A stretch of DNA of 64,000 nucleotides from Chaunax sp. Z400 (GCA_037577475.1 CM075202.1:4445501-4509500); one strand, 5' to 3'; counted from the first letter of the stretch, positions 49,708 to 61,216 are shown. Notes: generated from the sequence alone by a model not told the origin. Numbers and translations: made by a program.

Positions 49708-50399
49708 TTAAGACGTTACAGCTGATCGGTGTATACGATATATCATGATATATATATGAAGACAAATCAAACTATTAGTGAAAGGGGTTAGTTAGGCTGA
49801 CATTAATTACGATTTCAAGCTTGATTGACATCAAAAGTTTACACTCGTAACCAGATGCTGATAAATTTATCACGCTACACACACATCGACAACGTAAGCA
49901 CACACACACACACACACACAGCTTTCCTCAGAAGACCTCAAGGCCACGCCACAGAAGGCCTTGACGTTTATGCTGATATAGCATGGCAACAGCATATATT
50001 GCTTTGCACTCCCTCTTCATATTGTCTGTGCTCGGCCCGGCACGGATCACTTACTCACTGCACCACAGCCTGCCGGCAAATAGACTGTGAACATCCAGAC
50101 TGTCCATCATGGAGGGGAGTCTGACAGTCCTCTGACAGGCACGCTGAATTGATTCTTCAGACCCCGCTGTTTATTTTCGCCTGCCTTGCCGGCACCGTTG
50201 CTCAGTTGGGTCCTTTCTCTTGCTTAGCGTGAATTCAAGGTCCAACCGCACACCCGCCTAACAAGTGACAAAGACAAAACAGCAGGAGTGTGTCTTTCCC
50301 TCCTCCGTTTTCCAAAGCTACTTGCAACAGGTCAATGAGTTATGAATGGCAGCAGCTCGCAAAATGGAATGTAGCGCAAACTACAAACTACAGACACGC
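49708..50399. other. non-coding stretch with (CA)11
   Basis: A 16-bp palindrome ATATATCATGATATAT lies at 49738-49753 and a (CA)11 microsatellite at 49899-49921. No gene recognised. Confidence 0.6.
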
Positions 50400-50429
50400 A
50401 TCCCTGATTGATCTCCTGCGTATTCAGTT

Positions 50430-50657
50430 CATGTCCTGTTTCTCCATATCACTCACCCGTTAGACTTCCTGCCTCTGGTGTGTTTTCCCTCCACTGTGAT
50501 TGTCTTCCCCTCCCTGATTGGTATCACCTGTGTCTCGTTATCCCGTCAACCCCCATTGTATTTAGCCTGTGTTTGTGTGTAACTCTAACAATACTGAGAT
50601 TAAGTCCCTGAACTGCACCAGCTCCTCTTCTTGTGTCTGCATTTTATTCCTTATGTC
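50430..50657 (-). repeat. dispersed fish repeat ('GGACCCAGATGCAGA' family), copy 2
   Basis: On the plus strand it reads CCTCCCTGATTGGTATCACC, TGTGTCTCGTTATCCCG, TTGTATTTAGCC and CTCTTCTTGTGTCTGCATTT, the reverse complement of the family seen at 40305 and 52905. It is interrupted at its right end by the MITE at 50658. Confidence 0.6.
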
Positions 50658-51024
50658 CAGGGGTGCACATAACTGGTGCACAGGTGGGCAATGCGTGGTC
50701 AAAATAAACGATGCACGGCATGAAGCGCTTTTGTGTGTCACCATTGTGTGCATTGTGTCTGTGTCTAACAACAAAGAGTTAAAATAATTAATTAAATTCA
50801 AAATAAAACCATGCAAATAAAGTTTGGATAAGCCGTGTGCTTCAACCACCTCTGGGGATAGAGGGGGTCGCGAGTCTCTGGTATCGTTATTTTGGGGGTT
50901 GGAGGGTGAAAATCTTGGGAACACCTGACCTAAAACATGTCTGCTTCGTGCAGCCCAAATGCTGAGCACTGAGCAACATCTCCAGGTGCCCATTTGAGAA
51001 CCAAATGTTTTATATGCACCCCTG
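50658..51024. mobile_element. complete non-autonomous hAT-type element (MITE), 367 bp
   Basis: The left end CAGGGGTGCACATAA and the reverse complement of the right end CAGGGGTGCATATAA match at 14 of 15 bases. They begin with CAGGG as hAT termini do. CTTATGTC (50650-50657) and CTTATGCC (51025-51032) flank it as an 8-bp target duplication with one change. Eight base pairs is the hAT hallmark. There is no transposase inside, so it would have been mobilised in trans. It carries CTGGGGATAGAGGGGGTCGCGAG in its interior. Confidence 0.8.
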
Positions 51025-51059
51025 CTTATGCCTGAACTGCTCAGAAACATAACAATAGT

Positions 51060-51108
51060 AATATTCCGTTGACTGACAAAACAATTAATTGTTTCAGCTC
51101 TGGTTCAC
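51060..51108 (+). repeat. end fragment of the 'TTTCAGCTCTG' repeat
   Basis: TTGACTGACAAAACAATTAATTGTTTCAGCTCTGG matches the right end of the family at 9381 and 32505. Confidence 0.5.
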
Positions 51109-52819
51109 TGCAATTTTTGCTCTTGCTAACAAGCAAGTTACATGGTTTTATGTTAAGTTTAGGCAACTTCAATAAAGAGCTTTCTCAAGCTCAGGGAATT
51201 AAAATGGTCAGGATTAAATATTGAAAAGTTCTTTGCTGACCTGAAGTGATCTATGATCCATGCATTGTGGGATAAAGGATGTGAGCCCATATTTTCAGTA
51301 TCAATACCTTGTGCTTTGCACCCCACATAATCCTCTATATCCGTTAAAAAATCTCACATTTACTTGAATGTAGAAGTATACCAGTAAGCTTAGAGCATAC
51401 ATTTCTTCAATCTTATTCCCCAGGTAGGTTAGTTGTGTACAAACAGAGGATTTTTAAAAAGGTTTTTTCACATATACCCAGAAAATAACTGAACGTAACC
51501 CCTGACCCTTCCCTCGTCTGTACAGAAATCAATCACCCATGCATCGTTCTTGACCGTACACACATAAATGAAATACACAGATTTAGCCTCACAGGAATAA
51601 ATTCTCATAATGTCGAGACAATTCACTGAGCAATTTCAATCTGCCTCTGGCCTTTCCCACAGCATCTGGTTTGAATGGACGGAGGGAGGTCATAAATATC
51701 TAAGATAACCCATTCACATTCTCAGTCAATGCTCTCTCCAGCCCATCAAGTCAATCGTAATCAAACCGAGAAGTCGGAGTTATGACAATATCACTCTGAC
51801 CTCCAGTCGAGTGCAGCGACAGCGACAAGATAATACTTCTTCTTTGGCTGCAGAACCACATACGGCCCTGACATCTTGACTGTCTCTGAATGAAAACAAT
51901 GAATATAAACAGAATCCTTTATGTTTTACATCACTGAGATCAGCTAACTTTAATCCAAACACTGTAACCTTTATTTATACAGGTTGCTCCTCTGGAGGTC
52001 ATGTTTTGCTGTTTCAACTAAGTTATGAATTTGAAGCATTTTAAATTAAACAGCCTGAAAAAAAATATTTAAGTATTAAGTAAGTATTTTCTCAATAAAT
52101 GCAACAAACTAATATTTAATTTAAACCGGAATCCTGCATGAAAAATACATAAAAAACATGATTTTCACATAGCAAATGTGTTTAAACACCACATGATGAA
52201 TGTGTTTACATGCAACAAATTCCCATGGGCTTTTGCTGTAAGTAATTAGTCTGCAGCCAGTGTGAAAAGTGAAATATCTGAGAGATGTGCATGGCTATAT
52301 TACATAGTCTGTGGGTGGATGTAAGCGTAAAGGTCAAAATGTTATAGGCACTTGGGAGATTTTGAATTCATTAAGTAGTGTTGTGTGTGCAAAGATGAGT
52401 GAGCTACAGAAATGTAGAAATACACTCATTCTTCTGTGGATATTCAGGCATGAACCATATATAAAGTGTGTTATTATCATTTTTATTTAGTTATAGCAAT
52501 TATGAATGTATTTGGACAAATCCAAATCTGACCTGATCGTGGTAAATGAAAAGTAAGGTGATCAGCACAGGTGCTGTAGACTCTCGGGACGTGACGCAGT
52601 TTTGGCAGCTATGCCAGTTTGGTTTTCGGTTTCCCTACAGAACTACAAGCTGATATTGGCAGCGAGGATCAGTCTCTGTTTCAGTGCCATAACTATTTTT
52701 ACCTACCATCCGTTGAAGCTCTTTCTCTCATCAGCGGTTTCTGGGGATATGGGACTCTATCGTTGCTTTGCAGCTGGTTGCATCTGCATTCAATATCCCA
52801 CCTGTTCCCCTGCCAAAAT
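51109..52819. other. non-coding, AT-rich stretch
   Basis: No gene or repeat recognised. Confidence 0.5.
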
Positions 52820-52838
52820 ACACACACACACACACACA
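52820..52838. repeat. (AC)9 microsatellite
   Basis: Short perfect AC array. Confidence 0.95.
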
Positions 52839-52904
52839 TTCAGACTTAACTGTCACCCATAAAGTGTATTTTTTACAATGCCGTTAGATTTCAATAAAAA
52901 TAGA

Positions 52905-53215
52905 GAGTGTGAGGACCCAAAGGCAGACACCAGGCAGAATTAGGGAGGATGCAGTTCACTGGTTTAATAGAGTAAAGTTAGAACACAAAACTTACAGGCA
53001 AGGGTCAAAAAAAGGGATGAGCGATCCAAGTAAGGCGAAAGGTAAAGGATGAGTCCATTAAACGGGAAAAAACACTAGAAAAAAATCCAACATGTCCAAA
53101 ACTTAACAATCCAAAATCCAAATAATAGGCAAAGAAAAAGAAATACTGACAAAAACTTACATGAACACGATGGAAAAAGACCAAAAACACACAGACTAAA
53201 TACAGAAAAGTGACG
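52905..53215 (+). repeat. dispersed fish repeat ('GGACCCAGATGCAGA' family), copy 3
   Basis: GAGGACCCAAAGGCAGACACC, CACTGGTTTAATAGAG, CTTACAGGCAAGGGTC and CACAGACTAAATACAG in order. This is the longest of the three copies. Confidence 0.6.
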
Positions 53216-54677
53216 AGAGAAGATAGGGAATAGGTGGGAATGGAGTATTGATACAGTATAGTACTATTACTTTGACTTAAGGAGTAATTAATCTACCACA
53301 GTAAGTTTAATACTGCGTCTAGAAAATATTAGGAAGTTATGCTTGTAATGCTATATAGGGACTTTATATTCATAGTGATGTAATCCTGGTGATTAGCTCC
53401 GATTTTAAAAAATGCTATATGTTTGGATGCATACCTTAATAATGCTGATTGCATGAGTTATTTTCTCTCAGAAGCTTCCTCCCTGCAGGTGTTCTGGTAC
53501 CGCTGCAGTTCCACCTCGTGCAGTGTTGTGTCATGTGACGCAGCAAGATATGCACTACAGACAGAAAAAGTACACAAAGCTGTCAAGGCCAAATCCAGGG
53601 AGAGAATGATATAACACGGCATTCCGAAAAAAAATGTGTTTTTGACACTGCTGGTGGACAAACATTGAAAATAAAAGGTATTGTGACAAACAAGGAAACA
53701 TCAAGGATCTTATATTCTTTTGCTACATTCTCTTTCCCTCACAACTGTTTGCCTTGTGCATCTTTGAACGCGTGCTACTTACATATACAGTAATTCACAC
53801 TATGGCGATGATACCTCCTCCTTTACCTGATTTTCTTTCCTGGAGAGGATTTTATTGAAGCCTGGGGAGTATTACAAACACTGCTGCAAAATGTGAGATA
53901 TATGATATTTACATCTTAGACCTGTGGACTGTGACCTCTGGGTTACGAATTTCTGGCTGATCCGTATTTCAGCCGACCCCACTGCAACAACCGCTTCGTC
54001 TTTGTTTGGTCTCTCATGTCTCATTCCCTGGAGGAAGAAATACACACATTCTTAAACAACCTTCCATCTGATCACCTCCACGTCCTGCTGCTATCAGATA
54101 GAGGAGCCCCTCCCTCCCAGTCCTCGCTGGAGTTAACCTCCCCCAACCTCAAACCAGCGATGTACTCATGAATATTAATCAAAGCTGAAGCCAGCGCCCA
54201 GAGGGGAGACTCGTTTTGGGGAACTGCAGGGATTGGCCACTTTATCTTCAGAAAGAAGACTCTGTTTATTTAGGTCTAGCTATGTTGTTTTTTTCCTTCT
54301 TCTTCCTCAGCATGACTCTGATGAACCTGCATTAAAAGAAAAGTTTACCGCAGTGTGTTTAGTGTGTGGGTTTGCATGTTTAATCTAAGCACAAGGCTCA
54401 GCTCAATCAGAGAGATGTACATTGCTTAACATGTATATATACACCAAAGGGCACAATGGAGCAATAACAATGGAGACAGACATACTACGAACAGTCTGTT
54501 ATAGACTCTGATTGGATCAACTTCTCAAAGTATGACAAACATGCAACTACTGTAGGCCTACATGATGTCCTGGAGAGATCAATGTGCTGAAATGAAAAAA
54601 AAATCATTTAAAAAAACAGCCACAATTTCACAACATATGCACAGCTTTGAGAAAAACAAGACCAAATAAAAGAAAAC
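53216..54677. other. non-coding stretch
   Basis: No gene or repeat recognised. Confidence 0.5.
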
Positions 54678-54782
54678 TCACTGCAAGTAGAGAAAACATA
54701 ACCAAACACAGTGCAAATAGAGAAAAACACAACCAAACACAGAAACACAGAGCAAATAGAGAAAGAACTAAATACAACCAAA
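54678..54782. repeat. three-copy minisatellite, unit about 28-45 bp
   Basis: Units at 54679-54706, 54707-54737 and 54738-54782 each contain GCAA-TAGAGAAA and end in AACCAAA. The third has a 14-base expansion. Confidence 0.7.
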
Positions 54783-55255
54783 GGCAAAAATGCTGCGAGT
54801 GTCGCAGATGAAAAGGGAACCTGTTTTTACAATGATACTAAAAAGTGATGAACACAGCTGGGACACTGAGTTTGTGACTCATTAAGGTCTTGTGGTCATC
54901 TGTCTATCAGGGGTGGTGGAATATGTGTGAAATCTGAAGTGTTTTTGGTTGGATGAGAAGTTGTCCTCGCCTTGTTCAGGTATGCTCATCATTTCAGTAT
55001 CGTCTGGAAACTCTGGAGTCTTGTGTCTATTTGCAGGTATTTTGGATTCTTTTCTCTAAGGGTGTGTGTTTTTTTTAAGGAGTAGTACATTGAGCTCTCC
55101 GTATACCTCAGTATAAAAGATGGATATCACTTTGGATTATTTATTATGTTTCCTCACAGTGTACTTTGTTTTTGTAAGAAGCAACAAAGTCTGATGATGT
55201 CTGGTAAAATATGACTTCATGGTAGTTTGTCAGATTATAGTGACAAAAACAAAAA
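54783..55255. other. non-coding stretch
   Basis: No gene recognised. Confidence 0.5.
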
Positions 55256-55435
55256 AGCCCAAATTCCTGAATCCGCCCCATTTTCCGGATCCACTCCAAA
55301 ATTTTACGGCCCTTCTGCTAAATTTCATGAAAATCTGTCAGCTAGTGTTTGTGTTTGCTGAAAGGCAGACAAACAAACACACCAACAGATGATGGTGTAA
55401 ATACAAGCCCCCCCCTCTGGTGGAGGTAATTGTCT
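55256..55435 (-). repeat. dispersed fish repeat, same family as 32785
   Basis: On the minus strand: ATTACCTCCACCAGAGG, GTTTGTTTGTCTGCC, CAGATTTTCATGAAATTTAGC, GGATCCGGAAAATGGGGCGG in the order of the family's single unit. Confidence 0.65.
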
Positions 55436-57044
55436 GTTACCCTTTTTCCTCTTTCATCTGCTTCTATCTGTGGATGTTTCGTCACACTGACTATTATTTG
55501 GGCAGCTTTGACTCGGCGGTCTCCCTCATGCCTCTCGGTGCACAGGGAGCTGTTTTCTCTCCAACTCTGCTCTCCACAGCACAAATGTGAGCCTTTCATC
55601 TAAAACCCGTCACGTATGAAACTGCACCAGCAAACTGTCTGTCTATTCAAAAGCCCTGACCTGCTTATAAATTTGCTAAATAAAACGTATAATACGATGA
55701 AAAAAAAGCTTTTGCAGTTAATTGTAATAAATGTTGTTGTGTTTGAGGAAGAATAAGGAAATAGATGAGATATATGCTTTATATCTGCTGCCCTCTGCTG
55801 CCATGCAATGCCCCCACCTGTGGCTATATTTTTAAAGTCAATAATGATCACCATTTTTTATCATGTGCATTTCTTCTGCCCTTTACTCGAGCTCGTTATG
55901 TACTTTTGTTGGGTTTTCTTTTGTAAAAGAAAAGTTCCTCCACAGACTGAATAATCCCACAGGTGCATCTGGATCTCTTTTCTTCTTGCCGTTGTTGTTT
56001 TTCTGACTGTTGTTGCTCACAGCTTGTCTTTCTGCTCGATACAGTAGCATTGCAAATTTATTATGTCTCAAAACTGCTGACATCAGATGAAGGCAAAATC
56101 TTTAAACTTAGCTTTGTTGCGTTTTGATATGTTCGACCAGTTATCTGGAAATAACGTGAAGACCTACTGTAAAAGCTCGGACTACAGCACAGCATCCTCC
56201 TCCTCCTTCTTCTTCCTCTTCTTCCTCTGTTTCCCGTTGTCTCTCACTTTGCCCTGGCTGCTCTAGGGCTACATCTCCTGCGTGCATTGGTCTTGGGATC
56301 AACACTTACTGGTTATCCCTGCTGAGGATTGTTTATCTTCTCCTTTCTCTCCAGCAGAGCTCTGATGCAGTCAGGCTCCGGTACAAAGCTTCCCAAGTCA
56401 GTTTTTATATTTTGTTGTTAGAACTACCTGCAGATGCAATATGAGACCTGTGCAGACTATAGACACACTACCTGGATTATCTGTGTGTGCTGCAGGAGAT
56501 GCTTAACACACTTGCATAAAACAACAGTATAGATGCTTCAATGTAGAGTTAGTGGCAGCACTCTGTAGCAGAAGGTGTGTGCAAACAATGGCAGCTTCTG
56601 TCCTCCCACCTAGAATCATTATCTTGAGTCATTGATGGAAAATAATAAATCCATTCTGAGATTGTCCTTTCTGTGTGAAGGGGGAATCCAATAACTCTGC
56701 TACATACAATGATAATCCTTTCATTTCTGCAAGAATATTCACTCTTTCTGTTCATCTACATCAATACAGAACGGACCCATAGTTCTTTTTCTTATAGCTA
56801 CCACATCATTTGGGGCTTGCCCCCCCCCTGCCTCCTCTCCCCTTTGTCATCTCTCTGCATTTTTGTTTCTTCTCAGACTCCCATCACCTCCCCAATCTCG
56901 CCATAAATTGGATGGCAGGCAATTAAGTGAGTTGTTGGAAGGCTCGCTGACAGCAATTACAAGGTGTGCGGGAATTCATGTGGAGATGCGACGTTCTGCA
57001 CTCTTAATTTCTTGATGGATCCCCCCCCCCCTCTCTCTAGTCCA
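55436..57044. other. non-coding stretch with a CTCF-like motif
   Basis: GCCCTCTGCTGCC at 55790-55802 fits the reverse complement of the CTCF core with one mismatch. Pyrimidine-rich triplets (CTC/TTC) lie at 56190-56235, C runs at 56821-56829 and 57020-57031. No gene recognised. Confidence 0.45.
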
Positions 57045-57265
57045 CGCAGAAGAGATGAGTAAGTTCATAAAAGAGAGACAAAGACAAGTGAGGAAGCAAA
57101 AAGGGGGTTCAGGGAGGGCTTACAGAGATAAAACAGAGGAAGGGAGAAAGAGGAAGGAGGCAGGATGTAGCTGGAGACGGAGAGAAGAATGCGGTATCAA
57201 GAGAAAGAGAGCGAAAAAGGGAGAAAGAGAGGATGGCAGAGAGAAGGATGAGGAGGGAAGAGTCA
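57045..57265. repeat. polypurine tract
   Basis: About 220 bases dominated by A and G on the plus strand, without a fixed unit. The Lys/Arg/Glu-rich open frame across it is a by-product. Confidence 0.7.
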
Positions 57266-57639
57266 TCAAAGCCCAGTCAGGGGTTTGTCAAAGACTGTAG
57301 GGCAAAGTCAGCAGAGAGAACATACAAACAAAGGCTGTTAAAGAAAAGTGTGGGCATACAGTTGTTTCTTCCAAGTACTTTTAAGGGGGTTCAGAGAGAC
57401 CCGAGCCAAGTGTAAAAACAAAGAACTTTGTCAGTGACTGATTGCTTGATTAGTCTGCTAGGAGTCCGCTTTGAGGGTCAAGCAATTAGGTAGCAGTTTT
57501 TATTCTTGCAATGAGGTAAAGTCAATTAAAGCAACGTCAAATGACAAAATCTCTTGATGGTGATGAAAACTGAAATGCACACATCGTGCACACTCACAAG
57601 CGAGGCCATTTCTTCACAAAGAGACCCGCCAATAAACAA
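57266..57639. other. non-coding stretch
   Basis: No gene or repeat recognised. Confidence 0.5.
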
Positions 57640-57960
57640 TTGTTACAGGATTTTATTTTTGACATAGCCTGGAAGCTATTTTCCAATTGTTCAGGTTTTA
57701 ATGACAGCGGCGTTGCGTGTTTTCTAGTTATTATTTCAATTTGCTCTCAATCTGTCAGGCCGATGTGTTCAAGGCCTCTTTCCTCGTCCCATCTGTTTCA
57801 GATTATCAACACATCAAATGCTCCAAGGAGCCCATTTTTCAGTGTTTTGTGTCCGTTTGGAGCTATGTCAAAGAGCAGCGAACACTTTCATTACCATTTT
57901 AATCGCGCTGCATTTTTATTTTCAGTAATTGCTGCAAAATTCCTGGTGAATTAACCGTAC
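57640..57960. other. repeat-free block, possible conserved non-coding DNA
   Basis: Even base composition, no simple sequence and no recognised repeat over more than 300 bases, with words such as CATTACCATTTTAATCGCGC and TGCTGCAAAATTCCTGG. Two overlapping frames on the plus strand have no domain. The call rests on texture only. Confidence 0.3.
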
Positions 57961-58352
57961 CCTTGGGGCCGAGTTGCATCTGACCGACTCCAGACTGACC
58001 CTTTTGGCGGAATGTAATGACACGGCACACATTCATGCACTTGTGAGGAGAAAAACTTTCATTTGAACTCACTGAAACACACACACCGAAGCATTCTTCA
58101 TACACCCACACAGATTTTAAATGCTTTACTTGCACTCAGTGTTGAATAATACATCAAAAACATGGGTTAAGGACCTAAAGAACTGCAAAGCAATTTCACA
58201 ACCTCAATGTTCGGTTTACCTGTAGCAGCACCATTAAGACATTAAGTTCTCAAGAGCTTCTTTTTTGTTCCATACACTCCACACACTAAAAAAAAACGTT
58301 CAGCGAGTTACGTTCTTCTCTCACAGGCTGCTAAACCGTCACCTTTATGCAG

Positions 58353-58354
<2 letters not shown>
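57961..58354. other. non-coding stretch
   Basis: No gene recognised. Confidence 0.5.

Positions 58355-58392
<38 letters not shown>
58355..58392. repeat. (GT)18 microsatellite
   Basis: Perfect GT array followed by TTTGTTTGG. Confidence 0.95.
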
Positions 58393-58393
<1 letters not shown>

Positions 58394-58515
58394 TTTGGAT
58401 GCAGCAGGGTCAGGGTCAGTCAAGCTGAGACTCTCCACACACACCATTTTCAAAAGGTGGAAGATTTCCAATTTTTTTTATTCCAGCAACCTTTAGAGAA
58501 AATCTGCACACTGAC

Positions 58516-58700
58516 ATTATTACCTCCGCCAAGGCAGTCATGTTTTCACCTCGTATCTGTTTTTGTTTGTTTGTTTGCTCGACTCTTTATGTGCAGGATT
58601 ACAGAAAAACTACAGGTGTGATTTTCATAAAGCTTGGTGGAAGGATGCAGCACGAGCCGAGGAACCCATTCAATTTTACAGCAGAGCCGAATCGTGCGGC
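58516..58700 (+). repeat. dispersed fish repeat, single unit (family of 32785)
   Basis: ATTATTACCTCCGCCAAGG, GTTTGTTTGTTTGC, GATTACAGAAAAACTAC, GATTTTCATAAAGCTTGGTGG and AACCCATTCAATTTTAC occur in order. This is the cleanest single unit in the window. Confidence 0.7.
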
Positions 58701-58866
58701 GAATGCACAATTTTTTTTCTTTTCTGGTTGACAATAAAACCCTTTGACCAAATTAATGTACAATAAAATACGGACATATACGGCTCTGCTGCTGATTGGC
58801 TCAGGTAAGTGGGCTGCTGCTCTCTCCCAGCCAGTTACTTTTGGTTCAGTCCATTCTCTACCTGAG

Positions 58867-58891
58867 CCCCCCCCCCCCTTTTAAAAAAAAA
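58867..58891. repeat. C12 run followed by T4-A9
   Basis: Homopolymer cluster directly right of the repeat unit. Confidence 0.9.
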
Positions 58892-59169
58892 TCCCTGTCA
58901 GATGATGACATTAGGATGAACAGTGGAGTGAGACAAAAAAAAGAGTGAGCTGGTACTGAAAAGCAAAGAGAGAATAGTCTGAAGTCCCTTGAGGCTGATG
59001 CAGACATAAGTTTTAAAATAAAATTCATTTTATGTCTTTTTTAATGATTATTAAAGTAATGTCCCAACTTTCGAGTGTCTTTCAATTTAAATGTTGTAGC
59101 AAATCTGTCTTTTTTTCCTCTGTCTTAGTCAGAAGGAGATGATGTCCATATTTTAATCCCACCAACACA
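58892..59169. other. non-coding stretch
   Basis: No gene recognised. It may include upstream parts of the L2 copy that ends at 59342. Confidence 0.45.
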
Positions 59170-59342
59170 GGTTTTATTTTATTTTTTAAAGTTTTTTTGT
59201 GAGAAATTGTTTTATTGTTTGTTGCTTCTGCTTGTTATGCTGTCCTTTTCATCCACTGTTTTTACATGTCTGTTCAGCACTCTGATCTACTGCGGTTGTT
59301 GTAAATGTGCTCTATAAATAAAATTGACATTGACATTGACAC
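59170..59342 (+). mobile_element. L2-type LINE 3' end with (ATTGAC)3 tail
   Basis: GTTCAGCACTCTGATCTACTG-CGGTTGTTGTAAATGTGC followed by TCTATAAATAAAATTGAC and two further ATTGAC copies is the standard 3' terminus of L2-clade LINEs, whose tails are short tandem repeats rather than poly(A). 5'-truncated, no coding sequence left. Confidence 0.7.
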
Positions 59343-59814
59343 AGCCCTGATTGCTAAATTGATTCTTCATTTGAGGGAAAAGATACAACTATAATGTAAT
59401 CTCAACTATTCTTGTGGTAAGGCTTCCTGACGGCACATCAGTCAGTAGCCTTCGTCTCATCTCTTCTTCGAGCTTGAAAGTGAAGGATGCATTAGCCACT
59501 ACTTGCATACCAAAAATCCAAGACTCAAATAAAGACAGCATGTTGCAAAACCACGAGCATTTAATTCTTTATACCCATTGTTGCCTCCTTTATGCTCCTT
59601 CAAAATTCCCTTGTGTAACTTCGAGATAGGTCACTGGTAAAATGTTCGACATTTCGGACACAGACTGCTGCACACCTCACCTGACAGGAGTAACACCTCT
59701 GTGTTTGTTTCTGTGCGCTGGGATACATGAGCACAGCTCGGGTGATGGATTTACTGAGCCACAGTTAATCTAAGCCGACGGTGACCTTAACCAAGGAACT
59801 AAGCTCTGGGCTAT
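59343..59814. other. non-coding stretch
   Basis: No gene or repeat recognised. Confidence 0.5.
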
Positions 59815-60005
59815 GAGCTGGAACAGGGAGACAGGGAAAGGGAGAGAGAGACAGCAGGCGATAATGGAGACGATGAGAGCGAGACAGGGTGAGAGAGAGG
59901 GAGGCAAAGGGAGGGTGGGGAGGGCGCATGATTGAAGAGTCGTGATAGGAAGATGGAGGGAGGACGAAAAAAAGAGAGAGACATCGAGAAAAGCAAAAGG
60001 GTAAA
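59815..60005. repeat. polypurine tract
   Basis: Purine-rich plus strand with short GAGAGAG and GGGAGGG words. Confidence 0.7.
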
Positions 60006-60687
60006 GGAGTATGTGGCCAAAAAATTAAATAAAATTTAAATTCAGCCTTTTGCTTTAATTAAAATCTTAAAGACACAAAAATAAAAATATATTTTTCCAA
60101 GTATTTCTAAACATGTAATTATGTTAATTAATCAGTTATTTCTTGGTATAGACCAAATTTATAATGTATTCTAAAACGTTGTATATCAAAATCACTCTCT
60201 TTTGTCCTCAGGCAACATTTTAGAATATATTTTGATGACTCATCCTGATTTTTTTTTTCTCCAATGAAATATCATTTGGTGCAACTGACTAACCTCATCA
60301 ATCATATAAAATTGTCCTTAACCTATCTCATTGGCGCAGCAGAGCAGCAGCATAGAAGATGATGTCAGTTGGCAAAAAACTTTGGCTTAAACTTCCAAAG
60401 CATGAGGTTGAGGGCAAATTGATACATTCTCCTTCCTCCTGACACAAACATGCTGGTGAGGAGGTGCTCACTCTATAGTTGCCAAACCAAAGTCACTTTG
60501 GAGCAAGCCAATCAAATGTGATGGATTCAATTTAATTACTTAAAACACCTCACATTACAGAAGATAAAGATAATGCCCTATGCCATAATATTTTACAATA
60601 GAGTGCTTCACACTTTGTGCAACTATTTGGGGAGGGGTCCTTAAATTCTTACATTACATTTATTTGCTTCATTTAAAGTGACATGAA
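60006..60687. other. non-coding, AT-rich stretch
   Basis: No gene or repeat recognised. Confidence 0.5.
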
Positions 60688-60757
60688 TAAATTGAGCCAG
60701 AGATCAAACCACCAAGTCCTTCCATTAATGGCCCACCTGCTCTACCAACAGCTTCCC
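60688..60757 (-). mobile_element. tRNA-derived SINE-like fragment
   Basis: On the minus strand TGGTAGAGCAGG fits the polymerase III A box TRGYNNARNNGG exactly. About 30 bases on, GGTTTGATCTC is a degraded B box. The order and wording match a tRNA-headed repeat common in fish. It lies directly beside the Tc1 relic. Confidence 0.5.
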
Positions 60758-60764
60758 TTTCACT

Positions 60765-60990
60765 GGCCTGCACACAGCCATGATCTCGACCTCATCTGAA
60801 ACCTTCTGCTATGAATTGGAGTGGCTACTGTAAAGCAGGGCTTATCAGCCACTTCAGTGGTCCGCCTCACTAATGCTCTTATGGCTGAATGGGAGCAAAT
60901 CCATGAAGCCAGGTGCTCCGATATTGTGCAAAACCCTTCACAGAAACCCGATATAAGATGTTCAACACTCACATATGGCTGTAACGCCAT
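60765..60990 (+). pseudogene. Tc1-like transposase C-terminal relic
   Basis: The plus-strand translation gives WPAHSHDLDLI*NLL, then SATSVVRLTNALMAEWEQI. These are the counterparts of WPAQSPDLNPIEHLW and of the DLTNAL-EEW-KIP segment of Tc1 transposases. A stop replaces the catalytic Glu codon, and further stops and shifts occur. It is a different family from the copies at 24600 and 48940. Confidence 0.6.
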
Positions 60991-61004
60991 ATTATTGTGT
61001 GGGA

Positions 61005-61216
61005 GACAGGAATAGGGGAAGCATAGAGGAAGAAAGGGGCAGCGGGAGAAAGTCTAAGAAGCGTTCAGGATGATTTGTATAGATGAAAGAAGGAGGTAGG
61101 GAGATAAAGGAGAGAGAGGCACGGATGGATGAATGGGATCGGGAAGGAGCTACGTTAGGACAGGTGAGGTAGATGGATACAGGGATGGAGAGGGGGGGGG
61201 GGGGGGGGGGGGGGGG
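61005..61216. repeat. polypurine tract ending in a 25-G run
   Basis: Purine-rich DNA from about 61005 leads to an unbroken run of 25 G at 61192-61216. Such a run is prone to sequencing and replication error, so its true length is uncertain. Confidence 0.85.

Noticed and set aside
50562..51050. 162-codon minus-strand open frame
   Set aside because: It crosses the boundary of the MITE and the older repeat next to it, so it is an accidental fusion of repeat DNA.
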